Source: JAMXLO01 sp963832895
GTDB lineage: Bacteria; Pseudomonadota; Alphaproteobacteria; Acetobacterales; Acetobacteraceae
Direction of reading: 5' to 3'
Length of the DNA stretch: 64,000 bases
Assembly: GCA_963832895.1 (NCBI GenBank)
Contig: CAWHVQ010000021.1
Location: 744,001 to 808,000 of the forward strand
The notes beneath the pieces are model-generated. The model saw only the letters and a program-made list of their open reading frames with translations, ran no database searches and was not told where the DNA came from. Both the position numbers and the translations under genes were made by a program. Below are positions 27,515 to 37,968 of this stretch, piece by piece. Positions within the stretch are counted from its first letter, which is position 1; each line of letters begins with the position of its first letter.

Positions 27515-28336
27515 ATGAACTCCTACGTGCTGCTGGTATTCGATAGCTGCCGATACGATTCGATGGCGGCCGCGTGGCCGGCGCTGCAGAACATCCCGCG
27601 GATCGGCGAACTCAATCGCGCCTACTCGCTGTCAACATGGACCTTCACCTCGCATATTCTGTTCACGCTTGGACGGCTGCCCTGGACGGACCGGCGCACC
27701 GACACGACGCAGCAGAAGACCGAGCTGGCGGACCTCCGACTGTGGCAGACGCGCCTCGGTCTCACCGAGGATCATCCGTTCCGAACCGATTGCGATCTGC
27801 GGACCGGGCTGCATCGCCTGGGGTATGAGCTCAATGCCGTCACGTCGGCCAATCCGCTGACCGAGGACTCGCGGTTCAGCGGCTTCGTCGACAGCCTGGT
27901 TTCAGTCGGGCAATTCGATGACTGTCTCGAACGGGTGCTGGCGAAGCTCGATTTCGGCCGGCCGCAATACCTCATCATCAATGTCTGCGAGACGCACTAC
28001 CCGTACTACGACGGTGCCTACGATCCGGATTTCTCGCCGTATCGCCTGCACGGCTTCGCAGCCCAGATGCGTGCGGCGGCAGCGGATCAGCAGGTGACAA
28101 TTCCGACCTATGACGACGCCCTGCTGTCAGTGCTTCGGCGACGCCAGGTCAGCTCGATCCGCTACCTCGATTCCGTCATTCCCAGGCTGTTCGGCAAGCT
28201 TCCCGCCGATACCTACATCACGATCACGGCGGATCACGGCGATTGCTTCGGCGAAGATGGCTTCGTGGGCCACGGCGAGGTGTGGAACAAGATGGTGCTC
28301 GAGGTGCCATTCCTCGAGGGGCGGGTTCCCCCGTAG
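27515..28336 (+). CDS. Alkaline-phosphatase-superfamily (sulfatase-like) hydrolase
   Basis: 273 aa. The N-terminal VLLVFDSCRYDS supplies the first metal Asp (residue 10) and ADHGDCFGEDGFVGHG near 239-254 supplies Asp-His and a later His ligand, as in sulfatases and phosphoethanolamine transferases. At the nucleophile position (residues ~43-47) the sequence is TFTSH, followed by ILFTLGRLP, so a Thr replaces the Cys/Ser that becomes formylglycine in sulfatases. It is therefore more probably a phosphatase, phosphodiesterase or transferase. Start ATG 27515 follows GGAGG. It is divergent from the solute-binding proteins. The C-terminus is short for a sulfatase. Confidence 0.72.
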   Translation: MNSYVLLVFDSCRYDSMAAAWPALQNIPRIGELNRAYSLSTWTFTSHILFTLGRLPWTDRRTDTTQQKTELADLRLWQTRLGLTEDHPFRTDCDLRTGLHRLGYELNAVTSANPLTEDSRFSGFVDSLVSVGQFDDCLERVLAKLDFGRPQYLIINVCETHYPYYDGAYDPDFSPYRLHGFAAQMRAAAADQQVTIPTYDDALLSVLRRRQVSSIRYLDSVIPRLFGKLPADTYITITADHGDCFGEDGFVGHGEVWNKMVLEVPFLEGRVPP

Positions 28337-28347
28337 TCGCTGCCGCA

Positions 28348-29082
28348 TCACGATCGGAGCGTCGCAGCCTCCGGCGATGCCGCGGCGGTGCAACAGGCGC
28401 CGTGGCGCTGTTCGGCGGGTGTGCAGAGTGCGGCCAGCAGTGGCGCGACAGCTTGTGGCTGCGCCAGCGAAGCGGGCTCCTCGCCGGGGAAGGCGTTCGC
28501 GCGGAGGCGGGTTCCGACCACGCCCGGGTCGAACAGGTTCACCCGCAGGCGGGTCGTCTTCACCTCGTCTGCCCAGGTCAGCACGAGGTGTTCCATCCCC
28601 GCCTTGGTCGCGCCATAGGCGCCCCAGTACGCTTTCGGCGTGCGCGCGCGCTCATCGGTGACGAATACGGCGCGGCCGGCGGCGGCGTTGCGCAGCAGCG
28701 GGTCGCAGGTTCGGATCAGATGCCAGGCAGCCGTCAGGTTGACCGCGATCACGTCGGCCCAGTCGTCGGGCAGGATATGCGCCGCCGGGGTCAGGCGGCC
28801 GAGCGAGCCGGCGTTGTGAACCAATACGTCGAGCCGACCGAAGCGTTGGTGGATGCTGGGGCCGATGGCATCGATCTGATCCCCTTCCGCCAGATCGAGC
28901 GGCAGCAGTGTCGCGCTGCCGCCGATCGCGCGGATCGCATCGTCGGTCTCTTCCAGGCCGCCTTGGGTACGTGCCGTAATCACCACGTGCGCGCCGAGGC
29001 GGGCGAGTTCGACGGCGGTCGCCGCGCCGATGCCTCGGCTTGCGCCGGTGATCAGAGCAATGGAGCCGGCCAGCGCCGTCAA
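28348..29082 (-). CDS. Short-chain dehydrogenase/reductase
   Basis: 244 aa SDR. TGASRGIGAATAVELARLG binds NAD(P); NAG (VHNAGSLG) and YGATK (Tyr-x3-Lys) form the catalytic set, with a Thr/Asp region (FVTDERA) before it in place of the usual catalytic Ser strand. The start is TTG at 29082, overlapping the purF stop in TTGA, so it is translationally coupled to purF. An SDR after purF is a recurrent alphaproteobacterial arrangement. Substrate unknown. The apparent in-frame fusion with purF exists only because of a frame break inside purF. Confidence 0.85.
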   Translation of the reverse strand: MTALAGSIALITGASRGIGAATAVELARLGAHVVITARTQGGLEETDDAIRAIGGSATLLPLDLAEGDQIDAIGPSIHQRFGRLDVLVHNAGSLGRLTPAAHILPDDWADVIAVNLTAAWHLIRTCDPLLRNAAAGRAVFVTDERARTPKAYWGAYGATKAGMEHLVLTWADEVKTTRLRVNLFDPGVVGTRLRANAFPGEEPASLAQPQAVAPLLAALCTPAEQRHGACCTAAASPEAATLRS

Positions 29083-30540
29083 TGGCTCTCCGCCAGCAGA
29101 CTGAGCTGTCGCTCGGAATTGTCGGCTTGATCGGGCAGGCTGATGGGATAATCGCCGGTGAAGCAGGCGTCGCAGTAGTGCGGCCGGGCGCTGTCGCGTT
29201 CGCGTTTGCCAAGCGCGCGATAGAGCCCGTCGATCGAGATGAAGGCCAGACTGTCCACGCCGATCTGATCTGCCATCTCGTCGACCGAAAGCCGCGCTGC
29301 CAGCAGCTCGCCGCGCTCCGGCGTATCGATGCCGTAGAAGCAGGAATGCGTCGTGGGCGGCGAGGAAATGCGCATATGCACTTCGCACGCGCCAGCCTGG
29401 CGGACCATCTCGACGATCTTCCGGCTGGTGGTGCCGCGCACGATCGAGTTCGTCCACCAGGATCACCCGCCTGTCCTTCAGCACCGATCGATTGGCGGAG
29501 TGCTTCAGCTTCACGCCGAGATGGCGGATGTGGTCGGTCGGTTCGATGAAGGTACGGCCGACATAGTGGTTGCGGATGATACCGAGTTCGAACGGGATGC
29601 GGCTTTCGTTCGCATAGCCCATCGCTGCCGGCACACCGGAGTCGGGCACCGGCACCACCACGTCGGCAGGCACTCCCGACTCGCGCGCCAGTTCGGCACC
29701 GATCTGCTTGCGCGCGTCGTAGACCGGCGTGCCCTCCATGATCGAATCGGGTCGGGCGAAGTAGATGTATTCGAATACGCAGAACCGTTCGCGCGTGCGG
29801 CCGAACGGCTTGATGCTGTGAACGCCCTGGTCGTTGATCACGACCAGCTCGCCCGGCTCAACGTCGCGCACGAAGTCGGCGCCGACGATGTCGAGCGCGC
29901 AGGTCTCGCTCGCGAGCACCCAACCGCCGGTGCCCTCGTTGCCGATGCGGCCCAGGATCAGCGGTCGCACACCGAGAGGGTCGCGTACGCCCATCAGCGC
30001 CTCGGTGGACAACGCCACCAGCGAATAGGCGCCGATCACCTGCTTCAGCGCGTCGATCAGCCGATCGACCACGGTGGAGTAAAGGCTGATCGCGATCAGG
30101 TGGACGAACACCTCGGAATCGGTGGTGGACTGGAACAGGCAGCCGCGCCGCACGAGGGTCCGCCGCAGGACATGCGCGTTGGTCAGGTTGCCGTTATGCG
30201 CCACCGCGAAGCCGCCGAATTCGAAGTCGGCGTAGAGCGGTTGCACATTGCGGAGGATGGTGCCACCTGTGGTGGCATAGCGGTTGTGGCCGATCGCACT
30301 GGAGCCGGGGAGTGCCGCGATCACTCTGGCGTCGCCAAAGTTGTCGCCGACCAGGCCGAGACCGCGATGGGAATGAAAATGGCTGCCGTCGAAGGTGACG
30401 ATGCCGGTGGATTCCTGGCCACGATGCTGCAGCGCGTGCAGGCCGAGTGCGGTGCGGGCCGCAGCATCGGGGACGTTCCACACGCCTAAAACGCCGCACT
30501 CCTCGTGGAACTTGTCGTCCTGCGGCGAAGTCAAGGCCAT
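29079..30540 (-). CDS. purF: Amidophosphoribosyltransferase PurF, frame broken near 29449
   Basis: First committed enzyme of purine synthesis (PRPP + glutamine to phosphoribosylamine). The N-terminal nucleophile domain reads EECGVLGVW after a short propeptide, then LQHRGQES and GHNRYATTG. The PRPP motif is VILVDDSIVRGTT, but the sequence has an extra base at 29449-29450 that turns it into VILVDEL and shifts frame; the C-terminal part (SRKIVEMVRQAGA ... CFTGDYPI) continues in the other frame to TGA at 29079. The span is 3n+1 and gives 486 aa when repaired, the normal size. Start ATG 30540 has GAGGAG upstream. As purF is essential for purine prototrophy, an error in the sequence is the likely cause. 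Confidence 0.92.
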
Positions 30541-30568
30541 GCCGACACTCTCCTCGATCTGCGTACGT

Positions 30569-31138
30569 TCAGCGCCCCACTGCGCGGCCTTGCGGTGTCG
30601 CCTGCAACAGGTCGGCCGCTGCCGTGTCGCGACCTCTTGGCGGGGCACTGACCTCGCCCGGACGAATTTCGGATGGCAACTGGTCGACGACCCACCTGGC
30701 ACCAAGATAGACCGGCCATACCGATTCGGACTGCAAGACCGGTTCGGGCCAGCGCATCACCGGCACCACCATCCCTGCACCGATATAGGCAATGATGGCC
30801 AGCGCCGCACCCCGGGCAAGGCCGAATACCAGACCCAGCGTCCGGTCAAGGCCACCGACCGGCGATGCGCGCACCAGGGCGCTGATCCAGCGGGAGATCA
30901 GAACCAGCACGATCAGGGTGATGACGAACACGACGGCGAAGGCGACTGGATCGACCCAGGGCGAGTGGCCCAACCACGTCTGGAACTGCGGGCGTATCCG
31001 CGGCAGCGCCCAGACGCCCGCGAAGATGGCGCCGACATAGGCGGCGAGGCCGAGCACCTCGCGGACCAGGCCGCGCACGAAGGCGAGCAGGGCCGATACC
31101 GCCAGCACAGCCAGAACGACGAAATCGACCCAGGTCAT
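30569..31138 (-). CDS. cvpA: CvpA family membrane protein
   Basis: 189 aa with four hydrophobic segments; starts MTWVDFVVLAVLAVSALLAFVRGLVRE, the family signature with the conserved Arg-Gly. CvpA is named for colicin V production and affects envelope function; its exact role is unsettled. Located directly upstream of purF (29 bases between), as in most proteobacteria. The C-terminal soluble tail (~155-189) is poorly conserved. Confidence 0.92.
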   Translation of the reverse strand: MTWVDFVVLAVLAVSALLAFVRGLVREVLGLAAYVGAIFAGVWALPRIRPQFQTWLGHSPWVDPVAFAVVFVITLIVLVLISRWISALVRASPVGGLDRTLGLVFGLARGAALAIIAYIGAGMVVPVMRWPEPVLQSESVWPVYLGARWVVDQLPSEIRPGEVSAPPRGRDTAAADLLQATPQGRAVGR

Positions 31139-31198
31139 TAAACCGCCACGAACGCCGCCGGCTTTATCGAACGCAATACGCCCGTCGCCAAGCCGCGA

Positions 31199-32590
<1,392 letters not shown>

Positions 32591-32596
32591 TGCGCG

Positions 32597-33130
32597 TCAG
32601 GGGCGATTGGCGGTCAGCATGACCTGGCCACTGGCGACGTTCTTCACGGTGCTGACCAGCAGCCGCCACTGGCGCTCGCCTCGCGAGGCCAGGTATTCGC
32701 GGTGCTCGAGCGCGTTCTCCTGGGGGTCGGGCCCATCGCTGGTCACCCTGAAGGTGATGCTGGCCGCAGTCATGTCCTGCTCAAGGTCGGTGACCGCGCC
32801 AGAGGCGCCGGCCCTTTGGGCGACAACCGAGCAGGAACCGCCGTCCTCGGAGATCAGGACGAACTTGCCTGCCGCGTTGGAGGCGTCGAACACGACACCG
32901 GGCCGGCCGTAAAGGAAGCGCTTCTGAGCCTCGGACGGCAGTGACGTCAGGCCGGTCCTGTTTGCCCAGCCGCGCAAGCCTTCCTTGTCGCCGGCGAATT
33001 GGATGCAGCTTTGCATGAACAGGCCGGCAACCTGCTTCGCGGCGGCGTCCGATGCATCGTCGGCGCGGACCGGCGCCGCCAGGGCCATCATACTGGCGCA
33101 AGCCATGAGCCCCATGCCGTGCGGTCGCAT
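32597..33130 (-). CDS. Secreted protein of unknown function
   Basis: 177 aa with a Sec signal peptide (GLMACASMMALAAPVRA). The mature part begins DDASDAAAKQVAGLFMQSCIQFAGD and has two cysteines (CIQF and GGSCSVV), which could pair. It resembles the NMCC_0638-like family of small periplasmic proteins, but I am not certain. ATG 33130 is preferred since it gives a clean signal peptide; an upstream Met at 33175 would extend it. It ends six bases before radA, so it is probably part of that transcript. Confidence 0.6.
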   Translation of the reverse strand: MRPHGMGLMACASMMALAAPVRADDASDAAAKQVAGLFMQSCIQFAGDKEGLRGWANRTGLTSLPSEAQKRFLYGRPGVVFDASNAAGKFVLISEDGGSCSVVAQRAGASGAVTDLEQDMTAASITFRVTSDGPDPQENALEHREYLASRGERQWRLLVSTVKNVASGQVMLTANRP

Positions 33131-33232
33131 CGTGGCTTTGTCCTGGTATCTCACTATCGGCAGGGCGCGAGGCACGCTGGCAATGACGGCCCACCATTCG
33201 ACGCTGGATACTAGCGACCTCTCACCGATTCG

Positions 33233-34009
33233 CTAACGCCGGAGTTCCATCTGGATCGGGCCCTCACGTCGTCCGTGCGTGAACTGATCGACCACGGGGT
33301 TGCCGCTGTCCATCAGGCTTGACGCCGGACCGCTCCAGACGATCTGCCCGCGATGGATCATCGCCGCGGCATCACCGATACGGCGGGCGCTGGCGATGTC
33401 ATGGGTGATCGCCACCGCGGTGCTGCCGAGCTGCCTGACGCAGTTCACCACCAGGTCGTCGATCACCGCGCCCATGATGGGGTCGAGGCCGGTGGTCGGC
33501 TCGTCGAAGAACATGATGTCGGGCTGGGCGGCGATGGCGCGAGCCAGTGCCACGCGCTTCTGCATGCCGCCGGAGAGTTCCGCCGGGTAAAGCTCGCCCA
33601 CACTGGACGCCAGCCCAACCTGGGCGAGGAACTCGGCTGCGCGCGAGGGGCCGTCCGAGCGACGCAGCCGCCGCTGGGCGAGCAGGCCGAACACGACATT
33701 CTCCCAGACCGGCAGGCTGTCGAACAGTGCGCCGTTCTGGAACAGCATACCGATGCGGGAGCGGGCAGCGTCCTGCTCACGGCGCGGCAGGGGCAGGATG
33801 TCGGTGCCGTCGATCTCGATACTGCCGGAGTCGGGTTCGAGCAGGCCGAGGATGCATTTGAGCAGCACGGACTTGCCGGAGCCGGACCCGCCCAGCACGA
33901 CCATCGAGGTGCTCGGCATGATGTCGAGGTCGATGCCGTCGAGCACGAGCTTCTCGCCAAAGGATTTGCGGAGGTCGCGCAGGCGGATCCTGGGCAGTGT
34001 TTCGGTCAT
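33233..34009 (-). CDS. mlaF: MlaF-like ABC transporter ATPase (second system)
   Basis: 258 aa. Walker A GGSGSGKS near residue 41, signature LSGGMQKRVALARA, Walker B FFDEPTTGLDP and switch VAITHD, all in the MlaF pattern, with a C-terminal extension GNPVVDQFTHGRREGPI typical of Mla ATPases (it contacts a partner subunit). Start ATG 34009; the frame runs on to 34066 without conserved content. Its permease is at 34463-35248, with a small membrane ORF in between. No MlaD or MlaB gene is present in this set. Confidence 0.92.
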   Translation of the reverse strand: MTETLPRIRLRDLRKSFGEKLVLDGIDLDIMPSTSMVVLGGSGSGKSVLLKCILGLLEPDSGSIEIDGTDILPLPRREQDAARSRIGMLFQNGALFDSLPVWENVVFGLLAQRRLRRSDGPSRAAEFLAQVGLASSVGELYPAELSGGMQKRVALARAIAAQPDIMFFDEPTTGLDPIMGAVIDDLVVNCVRQLGSTAVAITHDIASARRIGDAAAMIHRGQIVWSGPASSLMDSGNPVVDQFTHGRREGPIQMELRR

Positions 34010-34139
34010 TCGATCTGGCGTGCCGTCGTTGCTGCATGGCGGAGGGTCGGGGGGACCTTCTGGCATGCGGCACGCGACGATGCCAGCTACGAAGCGATCG
34101 ACCGCAAGGTTGCGGCGCGACTCGCGGCGAGCCTGGCCA

Positions 34140-34337
34140 TCACTCCATCAGGCTGCCCGCATGCCGCGCATGGGCAATGCCGCCGAGGTGGCTCGCAATG
34201 GCTGCGCCGCCGACCACCACGAGGAGGCAAAGCGCAAACCGCGTCAGGCCGGTTGAGAGCGACCGCCGCTTCGGGCGCGGTTCGTTGCCGTACCAGTGTT
34301 TCTCGTACCAATTCTCGTCCATCGGGAAGGGGAGCAT
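34140..34337 (-). CDS. Small single-pass membrane protein between mlaE and mlaF
   Basis: 65 aa, too short to be called with confidence by size alone but well supported. ATG 34337 has AGGAG eight bases upstream. The N-terminus is polar and aromatic (MDENWYEKHWYGNEPRPKRRS), followed by one hydrophobic helix (FALCLLVVVGGAAIASHL) and a short tail. I recall similar WYxxxWYG...PKRRS small proteins in alphaproteobacteria, but no function. Position between permease and ATPase genes of one transporter suggests an accessory subunit. Confidence 0.6.
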   Translation of the reverse strand: MLPFPMDENWYEKHWYGNEPRPKRRSLSTGLTRFALCLLVVVGGAAIASHLGGIAHARHAGSLME

Positions 34338-34462
34338 TGCGGTCACTCCTGTGCATGTTACCTCGGCGACAGTTCATGCGCCGTGACCGCATTGATCCGA
34401 TGGGCGGGTTCCCTCGCTATGAATCGCTTCACAGGCCGAACGCCTCACGCGTGAGCGATGGC

Positions 34463-35248
34463 CTATCGCGCGAAGAACATCTCGGTCAGCACATAGTCGA
34501 ACGCCAGGATCAGGATCGACGCACTGACCACGGCCGCGGTTGTCGCGGCGCCCACACCTTCGGCGCCACCGCGGCTGTTGTAGCCCTGGTAGCATCCCAT
34601 CAGGGTGATCAGGAATCCGAACACGGCGGCTTTCACCAGACCAGACGTCACGTCCATCGTCTGCATGAAGTCCAACGTGTTGCGAAGGTAGGTGTCCACG
34701 TTGAACCCGAGCTTCAGCGTGGACACGATGAAACCGCCGAGCACGCCGAGTATATCGGCCACCACCACCAGCAGCGGCAGCGCCACGATGCCGGCGAGCA
34801 GTCGCGGCGCAACCAGGTACTTCATCGGATTGGTCGATAGTGTCGAGAGTGCGTCGATCTGATCGGTGACGCGCATCGTGCCGATCTCGGCTGCCATCGC
34901 GGCACCAATGCGTCCCGACACCATCAGTCCGGCCAGTACCGGACCCAGTTCGCGGGTGATCGACAGCACCACCACATTGGCCACCGCGCTTTCAGCGGAA
35001 AATCGGGCGAAGCCGGTGTAGGACTGCAAAGCCAACACCATGCCGGTGAAGACCGCGGTCAGGGCCACCACGGGCAGGCTGAAATAGCCGATCTCCAGCA
35101 AGGCGCGTGCGAACAGCCGTCCGTAGAAGGGTGGTCGCACCAAATGCGACAGGCCGATCGCGGCGAACAGGGTCAGCGAGCCAGTGGCGCGGCACGCGGT
35201 GATCACGCCGCGCCCTATGGCGGCGAGGCTGTCCATAAGCGGGTTCAC
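34463..35248 (-). CDS. mlaE: MlaE-family ABC permease (second system)
   Basis: 261 aa without a STAS domain. Conserved segments ITRELGPVLAGLMVSGRIGAAMAAE and VTDQIDALSTLSTNPMKYL identify MlaE/YrbE. It forms the membrane core of a phospholipid transporter. Start GTG 35248 overlaps the alr stop by four bases (GTGA), so it is coupled to alr. Its ATPase follows after the small ORF. It differs clearly from the STAS-fused copy at 13.1 kb. Confidence 0.92.
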   Translation of the reverse strand: MNPLMDSLAAIGRGVITACRATGSLTLFAAIGLSHLVRPPFYGRLFARALLEIGYFSLPVVALTAVFTGMVLALQSYTGFARFSAESAVANVVVLSITRELGPVLAGLMVSGRIGAAMAAEIGTMRVTDQIDALSTLSTNPMKYLVAPRLLAGIVALPLLVVVADILGVLGGFIVSTLKLGFNVDTYLRNTLDFMQTMDVTSGLVKAAVFGFLITLMGCYQGYNSRGGAEGVGAATTAAVVSASILILAFDYVLTEMFFAR

Positions 35249-36339
35249 GCCGACTTGTAGATCCGGTGGAACCGGCGGCCGAGCGTGGTCAGCACCTCGT
35301 AGCCGTTGGTTGCCGCTGCAACGGCGAGATCATCCGGTGTCTGTGCCGGGCCGATGATCTCCAGCCACGCGCCGGGAACCACGCCGGGAGCCTGTGTTAC
35401 GTCGAACGTGGTCAGGTCCATGGAGACACGGCCTACCAGCGGGACCGGCATGCCGTCAAAGAACGCTCGGCCCTGATTGGACAGCGAGCGATGCAGCCCG
35501 TCGGCATAGCCGATCGCGGCGGTGGCAATGCGGCTCGGCGCTGACGCGTGCCATGTGGCATTGTAACCGACGCTGCCACCCGCAGGCACGTCACGCACGG
35601 TCAGCACGCGGGCGCGCAGGCGCACCGTGGGGTGCATCGGGTTCGGTGCATTGGGCGTCGGGTTGATGCCGTAGAGCGCGGCCCCTGGTCGCGCGAGGTC
35701 GGAATGCCAGCCGGAGCCGAGAAAGATGCCGGACGAATTGGCGAAGCTGCGCGGCGCCGGCGGCAGTCTGGCGCAGGCGTCGGCGAAGCGTTGGCGCTGC
35801 TGCTCGTTCAGCGGATCCGTTCCGGCCTCCGACGCAATCAGGTGCGTCATCACGTAGCGCAGTTCGATGCCGGCGAGTCGCGCATGATCCTGCTGCAGCA
35901 CCGCCAGTTCACGCGGATCGAAGCCGAGCCGCGACATGCCGGTGTCGATGTGCAGGATTGCCGGCAGAGTGCGTCCCGTGCGGCGTGCCATCGTTGCCCA
36001 GTCGTCGGTTTCGACGAGCGAGCCGAGGACGGGGACTATGTCGTGGGCGAGATAATCGGCTTCGGTGCCGGCGATCAGTCCGCCCAGCACAGCGAGCATC
36101 GCGTCGGGCACGAGCGTTCGGATCTCGACGGCCTCATCGAGCAAGGCGACGAAGAAATGCCGGCAGCCGGCGGCGTGCAGCGCCTGCGCAACGGGGCGCG
36201 CGCCCAGACCGTAGCCATCGGCCTTCACCACGCCGGCGACCTGGCCGGATGAATGCCTGGCACGGAGCAATTGCCAATTGGCGACGACGGCGGCGAGGTC
36301 GATTTCGAGTATTGCGCCGGCGCGGTCAGCCGGCGACAT
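35245..36339 (-). CDS. alr: Alanine racemase
   Basis: 364 aa PLP enzyme making D-alanine for peptidoglycan. PLP lysine in AGVVKADGYGLGA (near residue 39), the second catalytic Tyr in GSVGYNATW, and GRVSMDLTTFD near the end. Start overlaps the dnaB stop by 14 bases and the end overlaps mlaE by four, indicating a tightly packed operon. dnaB-alr-radA order is typical of the group. Confidence 0.95.
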   Translation of the reverse strand: MSPADRAGAILEIDLAAVVANWQLLRARHSSGQVAGVVKADGYGLGARPVAQALHAAGCRHFFVALLDEAVEIRTLVPDAMLAVLGGLIAGTEADYLAHDIVPVLGSLVETDDWATMARRTGRTLPAILHIDTGMSRLGFDPRELAVLQQDHARLAGIELRYVMTHLIASEAGTDPLNEQQRQRFADACARLPPAPRSFANSSGIFLGSGWHSDLARPGAALYGINPTPNAPNPMHPTVRLRARVLTVRDVPAGGSVGYNATWHASAPSRIATAAIGYADGLHRSLSNQGRAFFDGMPVPLVGRVSMDLTTFDVTQAPGVVPGAWLEIIGPAQTPDDLAVAAATNGYEVLTTLGRRFHRIYKSA

Positions 36340-37824
36340 GGGCGGAGTGCACGCGGTCGAGATCGGCGAAACGGGTGAACTCGGCCTCGAAGAACAGCTG
36401 GATCGTACCGGTGGGTCCGTGGCGCTGCTTAGCGATGATCAGGTCTGCCTGGTTGTGCACCTGCTCCATCTGCCGGCGCCATTCGTCCTGGGCGGATTGG
36501 AATTTGTCCTCATTGTCGAACGCGGCGACCTTGGGCATGCGCTGCTCGAGGTAATACTCGTCGCGATAGATGAACATCACCGAATCGGCGTCCTGCTCGA
36601 TGGTGCCCGACTCGCGCAGGTCGGAAAGCTGCGGCCGCTTGTCCTCGCGCGATTCCACGGCGCGCGAGAGCTGCGACAGCGCCAGCACCGGCACATTCAG
36701 TTCCTTGGCGATCGCCTTCAGGCCCTGCGTGAGTTGGCCGATCTCCAGCACGCGGCTTTCAGGCCTGGTGCCGGCCGCCGGCCGCATCAGTTGCAGGTAG
36801 TCTACCACGATCAGCGCCAGCCCCTTGGTGCGCTTCAATCGCCGTGCGCGGGTTCGGAGCGCGGACAGCGTGATCGCCGGTGTGTCGTCGATCTCGATCG
36901 GCAGCGAGGCAATCTCGCGCGACACCTGCACGAAGCGGTCGAAGTCGCGCTGGCTGATGTCGCCGCGGCGGATGCGGTCGCTGGAGACCTGCGCCTCTTC
37001 GCTCAGCAGGCGGGTCGCCAATTGTTCGGCGCTCATCTCCAGCGAGAAGATGGCGATGCAGCGATTCGCCATCGCGTTCTGATCGGTGACACGCGCTTCG
37101 GCCATCAACGACTTGGCCGCACCGAACGCGATCGCGGTGGCGAGCGACGTCTTGCCCATGCCCGGCCGACCCGCCAGCACCACGAGGTCAGACCCGTGCA
37201 GGCCGCCCATCTTGGCGTCGAGGTCGCGCAGTCCGGTGGTGAGGCCGGACACGTGGCCGGTGCGCTTGAAGGCCCGCTCGGCGCCGTGGATCGCCTCGGT
37301 TAACGCACGCTCGAAGCTCATGAACCCGCTGCCAACCGCGCCGTCGTTGGCGAGCTGGAACAGCGAATGCTCCGCCGCCTCGATCTGCTGCGCGCCGTCG
37401 AGCTCGGCATCGGCGCCGAACGCGTTATTCACCACGATCTCGCCGATATCGATCAGCTGGCGGCGCAGCCAGGCATCATGGATGGTGCGGCCGTATTCAC
37501 TGGCATTGATGATGCCCACCATGGCGGTGAGCAGCTGGGCCAGGTAGGCAGTACCGCCGACTTCCTCGAGAATGCCGGAGTGTTCGAATTCCGCCTTCAG
37601 CGTGACTGCGTCGGCGAGCTGGCCGGCTTCGATTCGGCGGACGATCGCCTGGTAGATGCGACCGTGTATCGGATCGGCGAAGTGCTCCGGGGCGAGGAAC
37701 TCGGAGATGCGCTCATAGGCGCGATTGTTGGCGAGCAGCGCACCGAGCAGCGCCTGCTCCGCCTGCACATTGGATGGCGGGAGCCGTTGGGAGATGCCGA
37801 GGAGGGGCGAATCGATGGTGTTCA
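36326..37824 (-). CDS. dnaB: Replicative DNA helicase DnaB
   Basis: 499 aa. N-terminal domain begins PPSNVQAEQALLGALL; the RecA-like helicase domain has Walker A GRPGMGKTS, Walker B LIVVDYLQLM, and the arginine region near KQRHGPTGT. Start is TTG 37824 (TLNTIDSPLL), the last possible start before the conserved part; an ATG just upstream is out of frame. The open frame continues to 38710 but there it is antisense-type nonsense within cfa. It overlaps alr. No rpsF/rpsR/rplI genes precede it, unlike in many relatives. Confidence 0.95.
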
Positions 37825-37920
37825 AGGTCGGCGCAGCATAGCGCGTCCGGGGTGACGAAGCAGTGGTCGCATTACGGGGATAACGAGGATATCGGGGATG
37901 GATTTTGGTAACGTCGCGCC

Positions 37921-37957
37921 GCCCCTCCCCCGGCCCCCTCCCGCGAGGGGGGGAGAA
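37921..37957. repeat. REP-like G/C palindrome
   Basis: The core CCCTCCCGCGAGGGGGG is an inverted repeat flanked by another pyrimidine-rich arm. It sits in the short gap between cfa and dnaB, 12 bases after the cfa stop, and is related to the element at 20521. It may serve as a transcription terminator or mRNA-end stabiliser for cfa. Confidence 0.55.
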
Positions 37958-37968
37958 CGGGGATCGCT

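Noticed and set aside
28348..30705. A genuine PurF-dehydrogenase fusion protein
   Set aside because: The junction region translates as Arg/His-rich nonsense in that frame, while the other frame holds the conserved PurF C-terminus; a single extra base explains it.
33353..34840. 495-codon plus-strand frame antisense to mlaF and mlaE
   Set aside because: Shadow of the strongly supported ABC genes; composition rich in His, Arg and Gln without any domain.
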